DNA of 64,000 bases from Bog-756 sp963829235. Its GTDB lineage: Bacteria > Actinomycetota > Acidimicrobiia > Acidimicrobiales > RAAP-2. The DNA is taken from contig CAWHIF010000009.1 of the NCBI GenBank assembly GCA_963829235.1, positions 372,001 through 436,000 of the forward strand. Direction: 5' to 3'. Shown here piece after piece: positions 35,041-43,735 of the stretch (position 1 is the first letter of the stretch; each line of letters opens with the position of its first letter). The notes under the pieces were generated by a model. It did not search any database. It was not told the DNA's origin and was given only the letters and a program-made list of their open reading frames with translations. The position numbers and the translations under genes were made by a program.

Positions 35041-36609
35041 TCACCGATCGGAGGTGCGCCGCGAGAACCACCTTCGAACCTTCTTCTGATCCAGTCTGTG
35101 CCAGACCGGTCGCCACCGGCGCCTGAGTTTGCGTTGCGACCGGGCCTGCTCGGCGGCAAGACGGCCGGCGGAATAGCTTGCCGCCGGTGTGCCCTTTGCG
35201 GCCTGGTTTCGAAGCCATGCCTCGGCGGTCACGGCATCGTGGTGCCGGCCGAGGACGTTCTGAGCCTCCTCGGCCGCGGTGGCGGTGCGGCGGGCCGCCT
35301 TGCCGATGACCGGGGCCGCCGTCTCCGCCGCGTAGCGGAGCTCCTTGGCCCGGATTCGCATCCCATGGAGCTCGGCGTCGCTTGGATGGTGTCCACCCCT
35401 CCTCACGGCACGGCGCAGTGACCGCCACCGGTATCTGACCAGCCCGGGCAAGACCTCGCCGGCCGGCCGCTCAGCGGGCCGGGCCGGCGACGGTCTGCCC
35501 TTCCCTCGACGGCCTTCGGCGAACGGAGGCAGGGCGGCGGCGGCATCGAGCCGGTCGAGCAGCTCCAGGTAGCGGTCGCTGGAGAGGGCATCCGACAGAT
35601 CCCGACAGTGGCCCCGTCGCTGGGCTTCCGCGGCGGCCCGCAGCTCGCTGCGCCCTCCCGCGTCAAACGAGGAACCATCGCCGGTGCCGGTGAGCACGAG
35701 AGCCAGGACGTCGGCGTCCCGAACCGTACCGAGCCGCTCGCCCAGCCACCGGAGCTCGGCCCGCACCTGAGCGACCCAGACGGGATCCAGCACCGATCCG
35801 ACCATCTTCAGCTCCGAGCGCAGACGGCGGGTGGCCACCCGGGCCTGGTGGATCCCCTCCACCGATGGATTCGAGGGGTCGAGCCGCAGTAGGTAGTCGT
35901 TGTCGAGGAGGCGGTCCAGCGCGGTGGCGATGGCGGCGCGGGCGACGTCCCCCATCGGCGAGCCCCTTCGGATCCGAACCCCCTGCCGCGACGTGGGCGG
36001 GAGATCCACGGCTTTGGCCAGCTTCTGCTCGCCGCCGGGACGGGCTCCGGCCCTGAGCAGCCGACGCACGACTCGGCCGGCCAGCTCATCCCCGCCCGGT
36101 CCGAGCTCGACCTCGATCTGGCGAAAGCACACGCCGTCCCGGTTTCCCCCGGCGACGGTGACCGTGTCGTCATCGAGCTCCCCGCGCCGCGCCCCTGCCG
36201 GGTCGGCCAGGATGAAACGACGCCTCGTCGTGACCAGCTCGACGATCTGATGCAGCGGTGAGCTGCGGGTGATCCCGAGGAACAATCCGATCGCCTCCTC
36301 GGGCAACGCCTCCCGGGGTCCGGCCCACGACAGCTCCGTGCGGTCCAGCGTCGGCCCCCGGCTGGATTCGGGAAGCTTGGCCGTCCACGTCCCGGCTCCC
36401 GGCTCTTCTCCGGTGCGATGGCGGAGGGTCATGCCACGACGCCACAGCCGGAACTCAGCCGTATCGAAGTAGGCCGTGCGCATCGCCCGCTCCAGAGGCG
36501 GCCCGGGCGTCCCCACATCCCCGGTCAGGTCGGGGAGGACGAAGTCGAGGTCGACCCCGAGCTTGACCTCGCGCTCGAGATGGCCCGGATCGGCGACGGC
36601 GCGGGTCAC
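35041..36609 (-). CDS. CYTH-CHAD domain protein (inorganic polyphosphate-linked)
   Basis: The 522-aa protein has an N-terminal CYTH (triphosphate tunnel metalloenzyme) domain with HLEREVKL as the ExExK-like motif, AYFDTAEFRLWRRGMTLRHR and FRQIEVEL. A C-terminal CHAD domain has paired helices with conserved His (VEGIHQARVATRRLRSELK, LHGMRIRAKELRYAAE). CHAD domains bind polyphosphate and the CYTH half is usually a triphosphatase. The start is uncertain. GTG 36609 is the only sensible start in frame after the predicted promoter, and it overlaps the stop of a short leader ORF that has the better ribosome-binding site. Confidence 0.82.
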   Translation of the reverse strand: MTRAVADPGHLEREVKLGVDLDFVLPDLTGDVGTPGPPLERAMRTAYFDTAEFRLWRRGMTLRHRTGEEPGAGTWTAKLPESSRGPTLDRTELSWAGPREALPEEAIGLFLGITRSSPLHQIVELVTTRRRFILADPAGARRGELDDDTVTVAGGNRDGVCFRQIEVELGPGGDELAGRVVRRLLRAGARPGGEQKLAKAVDLPPTSRQGVRIRRGSPMGDVARAAIATALDRLLDNDYLLRLDPSNPSVEGIHQARVATRRLRSELKMVGSVLDPVWVAQVRAELRWLGERLGTVRDADVLALVLTGTGDGSSFDAGGRSELRAAAEAQRRGHCRDLSDALSSDRYLELLDRLDAAAALPPFAEGRRGKGRPSPARPAERPAGEVLPGLVRYRWRSLRRAVRRGGHHPSDAELHGMRIRAKELRYAAETAAPVIGKAARRTATAAEEAQNVLGRHHDAVTAEAWLRNQAAKGTPAASYSAGRLAAEQARSQRKLRRRWRPVWHRLDQKKVRRWFSRRTSDR

Positions 36610-36662
36610 TGGCCGGTCCGCGCCCGGGCCCCGGAATCCACAGACCGACCCTCTGCTGCCAT
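36606..36662 (-). other. 18-codon leader ORF overlapping the CYTH-CHAD start
   Basis: GGAGG sits four bases before an ATG at 36662. The frame encodes MAAEGRSVDSGARARTGQ and stops with the TGA of a GTGA overlap at the CYTH-CHAD GTG. It may couple translation of the downstream gene. Alternatively a small indel has split the true N-terminus from the gene. Confidence 0.45.
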
Positions 36663-36707
36663 GAGACCTCCGTTCCGAACTCCCCATCGAGGCCATCGGG
36701 CCGGCCG

Positions 36708-36751
36708 GTGACCTTTGGCCCTAGCGGGCACCGATGGTGGCGTCGCATGCT
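36708..36751 (+). promoter_or_regulatory. DosR-like box and -10 upstream of PEP synthase
   Basis: GTGACCTTTGGCCC (36708-36721) is followed by CATGCT (36746-36751), predicting a TSS near 36757-36758 and a leader of about 24 nt that carries AGAGGAGGA before ATG 36781. The site lies between divergent genes and could also act on CYTH-CHAD. Confidence 0.7.
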
Positions 36752-36780
36752 GGACCTTACCGGCAAGAGGAGGAACACCC

Positions 36781-39195
36781 ATGAGGGAACCGACCTATGT
36801 CTCTTTCTTCGAGGAGTTCGGAATCGGGGACGTGGCCAGCGTCGGCGGCAAGAACGCCTCGCTGGGAGAGATGTACCAGAAGCTCTCCGGTCAGGGAGTG
36901 CGGGTGCCGAACGGCTTCGCCATCACTGCGGAGGCCTATCGAGCCATGCTGGCGGAGGCCAAGATCCTCGAGCCACTGCACGAAGCGCTGGACGGCCTCG
37001 ACGCCGATGATGTGGCCGACCTCGGACGGCGCGCCAAGCGGGCTCGTGAGCTCGTCTACGGCGCCGGCCTTCCCGCGGACCTGGCCCGGCAGATCGGTGG
37101 TTCGTACCGGCGCCTGCAGGACGAGTACGGGGAGGATGTCAGCCTGGCCGTGCGCTCCTCGGCCACCGCCGAGGACCTGCCCACGGCCAGCTTTGCCGGC
37201 CAGCAGGACACGTTCCTCAACGTCCGGGGCGAGGAGAGCCTGCTCGACGCCTGCCGACGGTGCTTCGCCAGCCTGTTCACCGACCGCTCCATCCACTACC
37301 GGATCGACCAGAGTTTCGACCACTACAAGGTGGCGCTCTCGATCGGGGTCATGAAGATGGTCCGTTCGGATCTGGCCTCGTCCGGCGTGATGTTCACCCT
37401 GGACACCGAGTCGGGATTCCGCGATGTCGTGTTCATCACCGGTGCCTACGGTCTCGGTGAGAACGTCGTCCAGGGTGCGGTCGACCCCGACGAGTTCTAC
37501 GTTCACAAGCCGAGCCTGGCCGCCGGCCACCGGGCGGTCCTCCGGCGCCTCCTCGGCGACAAAGCCGTGAAGATGGTGCTCGTGGAGGGTCGGACGACCC
37601 ACACGACCCGCAATATCCCGACGCCGAAATCAGATCGGGACCGCTTCTGCCTGAGCGACGCCGACGTGCTCGAGCTCGCAGATTTCGCCGTGACCATCGA
37701 GAACCACTACGGGAGGCCGATGGATATCGAGTGGGCGAAGGACGGCCTCGACGGGAAGCTGTACATCGTCCAGGCCCGGCCGGAGACGGTGGCCTCCCAA
37801 CGCCAGGCCGATGTCCTGGAGACCTACGTTCTCGACGGCGCCGGAGAGGTGGTCACCAAGGGCCGTTCGGTGGGTGGTGGAATCGCAGCGGGCGGGGCAC
37901 GGGTCATCGACAATGCCGCCCATCTCGGGCAGTTCCGGCCCGGCGAGGTGCTGATCGCCGATACGACCACGCCGGACTGGGAGCCGGTGATGAAGACGGC
38001 GGCGGCAATCGTCACCAATCGGGGTGGGCGCACCTGCCATGCGGCCATCATCGCCCGCGAGCTCGGGATCCCGGCGGTGGTCGGGGCGGGAGACGCGACA
38101 ACCGCGGTTCTCGACGGTGAGGTCGTCACCGTCTCCTGCGCCGGTGGGGATACCGGGCTCGTGTACCGGGGTGAGGTCGGCTTTCACGTGGACCGGGACA
38201 GCTTCGGCGAGCTGGCCCGCCCGGTCACGAAGATCATGATCAACCTGGGCAACCCCGACATCGCCTTCAAGAGCTCCTTCCTCCCCAATGACGGAGTCGG
38301 CCTGGCCAGGATGGAGTTCATCATCAGCGAGTCGATCCGGGCCCATCCTCTGGCCCTCGCCCACCCGGACCAGGTCAGCGACCCGGAGACCCGTCGGGAA
38401 CTGGAGCGGCTCATCCGTGGCTACCCCGACGGCGAGCACTTCTTCGTCGAGCGCCTGGCCGAGGGAATCGGCACCATTGCCGCCGCCTTCTGGCCGAAGC
38501 CGGTCGTTGTCCGCATGTCGGACTTCAAGACCAATGAGTACGCCAGCCTCCTCGGTGGAGTGGACTTCGAACCGGCGGAGAGCAATCCGATGATCGGCTT
38601 CCGCGGGGCCTCCCGCTATGCCCACCCGGCCTACGCCGACGGCTTTGCCATGGAATGCCAGGCGATGCGACGGGTGCGGGAGCAGATGGGGCTCACGAAC
38701 GTGGTCCTCATGCTTCCCTTCGTCCGCCGCGTGGCGGAGGCCGAGCGGGTTCTCGAACGGATGGCGGAGCTCGGCCTCCGACGGGGAGAGAACGACCTCG
38801 AGATCTACGCCATGTGCGAGATCCCCAACAACGTCATCCTGATCGACCGCTTCGCGGAGTACTTCGACGGCTTCTCGATCGGCTCGAACGACCTCACCCA
38901 GCTCACCCTGGGCGTGGATCGGGACAGCGAGATCGTCGCCTTCGACTACGACGAGCGTGACGAGGGTGTGAAAGAGATGATCCGGCTTGCGGTCGAGGGC
39001 TGCCAGCGCAATCACATGCACTCCGGCCTCTGCGGCCAGGCGCCGTCGGACTATCCGGACATGGCCGAGTACCTGGTCGAGCTCGAGATCGACTCGATGA
39101 GCCTCAACCCCGACACGGTGGTGCAGACCACCCGGCAGGTGCTGGCCCTCGAGGAGAAGTTGGGCCGAACCCGCCGGGACCGTGGGTCGCGGTGA
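36781..39195 (+). CDS. ppsA: phosphoenolpyruvate synthase (pyruvate, water dikinase)
   Basis: The 804-aa protein has all PEP synthase domains: N-terminal ATP-grasp (VGGKNASLGEM, AVRSSATAEDLPTASFAGQQ), the swivelling phospho-His domain with His420 in GGRTCHAAIIAREL, and the C-terminal PEP/pyruvate TIM barrel with Cys751 in HSGLCGQAPSD. Both residue numbers agree with E. coli PpsA. It makes PEP, AMP and Pi from pyruvate, ATP and water. A DosR-like promoter and a good GAGGAGG support ATG 36781. Placed beside the POR operon, it can draw pyruvate back to PEP under energy stress. Confidence 0.95.
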   Translation: MREPTYVSFFEEFGIGDVASVGGKNASLGEMYQKLSGQGVRVPNGFAITAEAYRAMLAEAKILEPLHEALDGLDADDVADLGRRAKRARELVYGAGLPADLARQIGGSYRRLQDEYGEDVSLAVRSSATAEDLPTASFAGQQDTFLNVRGEESLLDACRRCFASLFTDRSIHYRIDQSFDHYKVALSIGVMKMVRSDLASSGVMFTLDTESGFRDVVFITGAYGLGENVVQGAVDPDEFYVHKPSLAAGHRAVLRRLLGDKAVKMVLVEGRTTHTTRNIPTPKSDRDRFCLSDADVLELADFAVTIENHYGRPMDIEWAKDGLDGKLYIVQARPETVASQRQADVLETYVLDGAGEVVTKGRSVGGGIAAGGARVIDNAAHLGQFRPGEVLIADTTTPDWEPVMKTAAAIVTNRGGRTCHAAIIARELGIPAVVGAGDATTAVLDGEVVTVSCAGGDTGLVYRGEVGFHVDRDSFGELARPVTKIMINLGNPDIAFKSSFLPNDGVGLARMEFIISESIRAHPLALAHPDQVSDPETRRELERLIRGYPDGEHFFVERLAEGIGTIAAAFWPKPVVVRMSDFKTNEYASLLGGVDFEPAESNPMIGFRGASRYAHPAYADGFAMECQAMRRVREQMGLTNVVLMLPFVRRVAEAERVLERMAELGLRRGENDLEIYAMCEIPNNVILIDRFAEYFDGFSIGSNDLTQLTLGVDRDSEIVAFDYDERDEGVKEMIRLAVEGCQRNHMHSGLCGQAPSDYPDMAEYLVELEIDSMSLNPDTVVQTTRQVLALEEKLGRTRRDRGSR

Positions 39196-39206
39196 TCCTG
39201 GATCAA

Positions 39207-39231
39207 CCGGGCTGAGGGCCGCCCAGCCCGG
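39207..39231. terminator. bidirectional terminator hairpin
   Basis: Perfect 8-bp arms CCGGGCTG (39207-39214) and CAGCCCGG (39224-39231) with a 9-nt loop lie between convergent ppsA and the POR operon end. There is no U-tract. Confidence 0.55.
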
Positions 39232-39234
39232 CCA

Positions 39235-40860
39235 TCAGCTCTGTTCGGGCACCATGTCGATGGCCCCGCAGGGGCATTCCTGGGCGCAGAGTCCGCACCC
39301 CTTGCAGAAGTCGAAGTCGAACTCGTAGCCCCGTCCCGGACCGAGCTTCTTCACCGCGTTGTCGGGACAGACGCCGAAGCAATTGTCGCACTCGAAGCAA
39401 TTCCCACAGGACAGGCAACGGCGCGCCTCGAACAGGGCATTCTCCTCGGTCAATCCGCCGACGACCTCGTCGAAGGTGCCCTGGCGCCGTGCCCGTTCGA
39501 GCTCGGGCTGCCGCATCCGCGGTGCGTCGGAGAAGTACCAGGTGTTGAGCCGGTCGAACGACGCGAGCTCGCCGCGGACGGGATCGTGGAGCTCGCGGCC
39601 GGACAGGAAGGCGTCGATGCCGCGTGCAGCTCGCCTGCCGTGCCCGATGGCCACCGTCGCGGTCCGAGGGGAGGGAACCGCGTCACCCCCGGCGAACACA
39701 CCGCGCTCACCGGTCATCATGGTCGGGCGGATCTCGATGACGCCGTCTTCAACGCTGATCGCAGGTGTCTGATCGAGTAGCGAGACGTCGGTGTCCTGAC
39801 CGAGCGCGAGCACCAGCGAGTCGGCACCCAGATCTTCGAACTCGCCGGTCGGCTCGGGGAAGCCGTCCCCATTGAGACGCATCCTCTCGAGCACGATGCG
39901 GCCGTCGTCGAAGGCCTTCACCGTCGAGAGCCACCGCGTGGTCACACCCTCGACCAGCGCCTCTTCGAGCTCATCCTCGTGGGCGGGCATCCGTTCGAGA
40001 TTGCGCCGGTAGACGATGACCGAGTCGGTGGCGCCGAGGCGCACGGCCGTGCGGGCCGCATCGACGGCGGTGTCCCCGCCCCCGTAGACGACGACCCTGC
40101 GGCCGAGCAGGGGTGGGTCGTCGTCGGCCACCCGGCGGAGGAGGGAGATGGCGTCGATCACGCGCCCCGAGTCGCCGGCGGGAAGCGCGATCCGCTTGGC
40201 CAGTTGGGCCCCCACGGCCAGAAACACGGCGTCGAACCGGCCCTCGCTCCGCTCGGCCTCGATCTCGCCGACGACATGGTTGAGCTCGACGTCGACGCCC
40301 AGGGCGACGATGCGTTCGATCTCCGCGTCGAGGACCTGGCGGGAGAGTCGGTACGCCGGGATCCCGTAGCGCATCATGCCCCCGAGCATCGGGGCCGAGT
40401 CGACCAGGCGGACGTGGTGGCCGAGCCGTCGCAGGTGGTAGGTGGCGCTGAGCCCGGCCGGCCCGGCACCGACCACGAGGACCCGCTTCCCGGTGTCGGG
40501 CCCCGCGGCCGGCAGCGCCCAGGATCGCTCCACGGCCAGGTCACCGAGGAACCGCTCGACGCTGTTGATCCCGACCGCCTCGTCCAGTTCGGCCCGATTG
40601 CAGGCCGTCTCGCACGGGTGGTAGCAGATCCGGCCCATCACCGCCGGAAACGGATTGTCCTCGACCAGCTTGCGCCAGGCCGACTCATAGTCGCCCGGTT
40701 CAGCCTGGTAGAGCCAGGCCTGGATGTCCTCGCCCGCCGGACAGGCCTCGTTGCACGGGGCCAACCTGTGCACATATTCAGGCCGGTTGGTCCGCCACGA
40801 ACCGGTCCGGTTGGCCTGGCTCGAGCCGACGTCGAGAGAGATGGCGAACGGAAGTTCCAT
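39235..40860 (-). CDS. GltD-like NAD(P)H oxidoreductase with C-terminal ferredoxin domain, POR-linked
   Basis: The 541-aa protein has the glutamate-synthase small-subunit fold. It has an N-terminal [4Fe-4S] region (CNEACPAGEDI, CYHPCETACNR), FAD motif VVGAGPAGLSATYHL and NAD(P) motif VVYGGGDTAVDAARTA. A C-terminal two-cluster ferredoxin follows (CLSCGNCFECDNCFGVCP and CKGCGLCAQECP), a domain that serves as the separate delta subunit in four-subunit PORs. It probably links the pyruvate oxidoreductase to NAD(P)H. The start overlaps the beta-subunit stop (TGATG). It is the last gene of a five-gene operon starting at GAPDH. Confidence 0.87.
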   Translation of the reverse strand: MELPFAISLDVGSSQANRTGSWRTNRPEYVHRLAPCNEACPAGEDIQAWLYQAEPGDYESAWRKLVEDNPFPAVMGRICYHPCETACNRAELDEAVGINSVERFLGDLAVERSWALPAAGPDTGKRVLVVGAGPAGLSATYHLRRLGHHVRLVDSAPMLGGMMRYGIPAYRLSRQVLDAEIERIVALGVDVELNHVVGEIEAERSEGRFDAVFLAVGAQLAKRIALPAGDSGRVIDAISLLRRVADDDPPLLGRRVVVYGGGDTAVDAARTAVRLGATDSVIVYRRNLERMPAHEDELEEALVEGVTTRWLSTVKAFDDGRIVLERMRLNGDGFPEPTGEFEDLGADSLVLALGQDTDVSLLDQTPAISVEDGVIEIRPTMMTGERGVFAGGDAVPSPRTATVAIGHGRRAARGIDAFLSGRELHDPVRGELASFDRLNTWYFSDAPRMRQPELERARRQGTFDEVVGGLTEENALFEARRCLSCGNCFECDNCFGVCPDNAVKKLGPGRGYEFDFDFCKGCGLCAQECPCGAIDMVPEQS

Positions 40861-41888
40861 CAGGTGCCCACCCCTTCCCGACCGGCGTCCTCGGTGTCCT
40901 CGCCGACCAGCCCGTAGGTGGCGATATTGTCATCGGCGATGGCCTGGATCCGGGCGATGACCTCGGTACGCGGGTACTCGCCGAAGAGATGGGCGTAGCG
41001 ACCCTGTATGGAGAGGTACGCCTCCACCGGCATCCGGTGACGGATCGGGGACACCGAGGTGATCTCTCCGTATTCGGCCTCGTACACGGGAAAGATTCCC
41101 GTCTCCTTGGCCAGGCGGGCCACCTTGATGGTGTCGCTCGGGTCCGAGCCCCACCCCAGTGGGCAGGGAACGAGGATGTGCAGGTAGCGGGAGCCCCGGA
41201 ACTCCATGGCGTGTTCGACCTTGTGCTCGAGATCGCGGAGGTCGGCCACCGTCGCCGTCGCCACGTAGGAGATGTCGTGGGCCATGGCGATCCGAGGGAG
41301 GTCCTTTCCCTGCCCGAAGGTATTGCCCGGCTCCGGACCCACCGCCTCGGTCGTCGCCGTGCGCGCCGCCGGGGGCGTCGCTCCGGAGCGCTGGACCCCG
41401 GTGTTCATGTAGGCCTCGTTGTCGTAGCAGATGAAGAGCACGTCGTCGTTGCGCTCGAACATGCCCGACAGACAGCCGAAACCGATGTCGACGGTCCCGC
41501 CGTCCCCCGCCTGGGCTACGACACGGACATCGCTTCGTCCCTTGACCTTCATGGCTGCGGCAACCCCGGTGGCGACGGCCGGAGCGTTGCCGAACAGCGA
41601 ATGGAGCCACGGGATCCGCCACGAGGACTCCGGGTAGGGGGTCGAGAAGACTTCGAGGCATCCGGTGGCGTTCACGGCCACCAGCTGCCCGGCCGTGGCC
41701 CGCATGGCGGCGTCGACGGCGTAGCGGGCACCCAGGGCTTCACCACAGCCCTCGCAGGCCCGGTGCCCGGAGTCGAGCGAGTTGGTCCGGTGGGGGTCGG
41801 ACTGGACGGTCCGGTCAGCGTCCGGGAGGAGGCGGTTGCCGACGGCGAAACTGCCCACCTGGTAGAAGCGGACCGGCTGTGTGGTCAT
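40860..41888 (-). CDS. porB: pyruvate:ferredoxin oxidoreductase beta subunit
   Basis: The 342-aa thiamine-diphosphate subunit has GHRACEGCGEALGARYAV with cluster-ligand cysteines, AQAGDGGTVDIGFGCLSG (TPP/Mg site) and the conserved YDNEAYMNTGVQRSGATP. It carries out decarboxylation of pyruvate and transfer to CoA with electrons going to ferredoxin. It lies 10 bp behind the alpha subunit gene. Confidence 0.93.
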   Translation of the reverse strand: MTTQPVRFYQVGSFAVGNRLLPDADRTVQSDPHRTNSLDSGHRACEGCGEALGARYAVDAAMRATAGQLVAVNATGCLEVFSTPYPESSWRIPWLHSLFGNAPAVATGVAAAMKVKGRSDVRVVAQAGDGGTVDIGFGCLSGMFERNDDVLFICYDNEAYMNTGVQRSGATPPAARTATTEAVGPEPGNTFGQGKDLPRIAMAHDISYVATATVADLRDLEHKVEHAMEFRGSRYLHILVPCPLGWGSDPSDTIKVARLAKETGIFPVYEAEYGEITSVSPIRHRMPVEAYLSIQGRYAHLFGEYPRTEVIARIQAIADDNIATYGLVGEDTEDAGREGVGT

Positions 41889-41898
41889 GATCCCCTCC

Positions 41899-43149
41899 TC
41901 AGCCGACTCGGGGCGCGGTGCCGAGGTCGCGGAGGACGTTCTCCGCCGAGGGGCCGGACCGTCGCGCCGCGGTCATCCGGGCCCGCTCCCGCTCGACCAC
42001 CCCGTGGTCGAGGTCGAGGAAGGTGAGGACATCCAGACCGCCCCCGTCGGCGGTCGCCAGGATCCCCTCCAGTGCGCGACAGGTGATCGGCCGACCGCCG
42101 AGTCCGGCGACCACGGTGTGCAACGAACAGTCTGCGCCATGGGTGGCCATGGCCACATCGGTCGACAGCACTCCGCCGAAGCCGACGCTGAACGCCTTCT
42201 CGACCACCACGATCCGGCGGGCACCGGCGAGCGCCTGTCGGACTGCGTCCCTGGGGAAGGGCCGGAAGGCGGTGATCCCGACGACGCCGACCCGCTCGCC
42301 GGCATCCCGCCGGATGTCGACCGCGTCCTTGATCGTCCCGAGCACCGAGCCCAGGGCGACGACGATCGTTTCCGCCCCCTCGGTGCGGTACGAGTGGAGG
42401 AGACCCCCGCTCTGGCGCCCGAAGGCGTCGGAGAAGGCCTCGCCCAGCAGTGGAATCTGCTCCAGGGCGTCGAGTTGGCGGAGGTGGCCGAGGTAGCGGA
42501 CCTCCTCGAAGGCCTCGGGGCCGACCATGGCCCCGATGGAGACCGGATCGTCGGGGTCGAGCACCTGGCGGGGCTCGAACACGGGGAGGAAGGCATCCAC
42601 ATCGGACCGGGCCGGCACGTCGATCCCTTCGAATGCGTGGGTGAGGATGAAGCCGTCCATGCACACCATCACCGGGAGCGAGAGCTGCTCGGCCAGGCGG
42701 AACGCCTGGATATGGAGGTCGACGGCCTCCTGGTTCGTCTCGGCGAAGAGCTGGACCCATCCCGAGTCCCGAACCGCCATGGCATCGCTGTGGTCGTTCC
42801 AGATGTTGATCGGGGCGCCGATGGCCCGGTTGGCCAGCGTCATCACGATCGGAAGCCCGAGACCGGCGGCGTTGTAGACGGCCTCGATCATGAACAGGAG
42901 CCCCTGGCTCGCCGTGGCCGTGTAGGCACGCGCTCCGGCTGCCGAGGCGCCGATCGAAACGGACATCGCCGCGAACTCGGACTCGACGTTGAGGAACTCG
43001 CAGGGAGAGAGGGTCCCCTTCTTCACCATCGCACCGATCGACTCGATGATGTGGGTCTGCGGTGAGATCGGATACGCGCAGACCACCTCCGGTCTGCACG
43101 CGGCGACCGCCTCGGCCACCGCCCGGGAACCCTCAATCTGGCGCAACAC
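41899..43149 (-). CDS. porA: pyruvate:ferredoxin oxidoreductase alpha subunit
   Basis: The 416-aa alpha subunit has the PYR domain (VVCAYPISPQTHIIESIG, FLNVESEFAAMSVSIGASAAGARAYTATASQG split over residues 40-85) and the domain II region ERVGVVGITAFRPFP. It pairs with beta to bind thiamine diphosphate. GTG 43149 overlaps the gamma gene by 17 bp and was chosen because IVLRQIEGSRAVAEAV is the usual N-terminus. The extra upstream frame is a shadow of porG. Confidence 0.92.
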   Translation of the reverse strand: MLRQIEGSRAVAEAVAACRPEVVCAYPISPQTHIIESIGAMVKKGTLSPCEFLNVESEFAAMSVSIGASAAGARAYTATASQGLLFMIEAVYNAAGLGLPIVMTLANRAIGAPINIWNDHSDAMAVRDSGWVQLFAETNQEAVDLHIQAFRLAEQLSLPVMVCMDGFILTHAFEGIDVPARSDVDAFLPVFEPRQVLDPDDPVSIGAMVGPEAFEEVRYLGHLRQLDALEQIPLLGEAFSDAFGRQSGGLLHSYRTEGAETIVVALGSVLGTIKDAVDIRRDAGERVGVVGITAFRPFPRDAVRQALAGARRIVVVEKAFSVGFGGVLSTDVAMATHGADCSLHTVVAGLGGRPITCRALEGILATADGGGLDVLTFLDLDHGVVERERARMTAARRSGPSAENVLRDLGTAPRVG

Positions 43150-43720
43150 GATCGAGCCCGTTCCTTGCCGCCACGAATCGATACGCGGCCGTGGCGGCGG
43201 CCGCATTCTTTTCACCGACCGCGCCCGGATAGCGCTGGCAGACAGCCGCACTGAGAGCGTCGAGGGAGATCTCGCCGGTGAGGCAGGCGAATCCACCGAG
43301 GAGAGCTGCATTCGGCAACGGGCGCCCGAGGTACTCGAGGGCGAGCTCCGTCGCCGGACATGCGGCGAGGTGATCCTCGGGGAGCAGGGGGACGAGGGCG
43401 CCGAGACCGAGTTCATCGAAGGTGCGGGAGGTATTGACGAGGACGTAGCCCTCGGGCAGAAGGCCGGCGAAGAGATCGACCTGATGGATCAGGGTGACGT
43501 CCTGGATGATCAGCGCGTCAGGCTCCACCACCGGCTCGCGGGTCCGGATCGGACGATCGTCGATGCGACAGAAGGAGACGACCGGTGCGCCCATCCGCTC
43601 CGATCCGAAACTGGGAAAAGCCTGCGCATGGCGACCTTCGTCGAAGGCGGCGACCGAAAGGATCTCCGCCGCGGTGACCGCGCCCTGACCTCCCCGCCCG
43701 TGAATGCGAACCTGGAACAT
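43133..43720 (-). CDS. porG: pyruvate:ferredoxin oxidoreductase gamma subunit
   Basis: The 195-aa gamma subunit starts FQVRIHGRGGQGAVTAAEILSVAA and has AFPSFGSERMGAPVVSFCRI, both family hallmarks. Order gamma-alpha-beta plus a GltD-like ferredoxin protein replaces the usual gamma-delta-alpha-beta. It begins 15 bp after the GAPDH stop on the same strand, which joins glycolytic NADH formation to pyruvate oxidation in one transcript. Confidence 0.93.
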   Translation of the reverse strand: MFQVRIHGRGGQGAVTAAEILSVAAFDEGRHAQAFPSFGSERMGAPVVSFCRIDDRPIRTREPVVEPDALIIQDVTLIHQVDLFAGLLPEGYVLVNTSRTFDELGLGALVPLLPEDHLAACPATELALEYLGRPLPNAALLGGFACLTGEISLDALSAAVCQRYPGAVGEKNAAAATAAYRFVAARNGLDRVAPD

Positions 43721-43735
43721 CCCGTCACTCCCACC

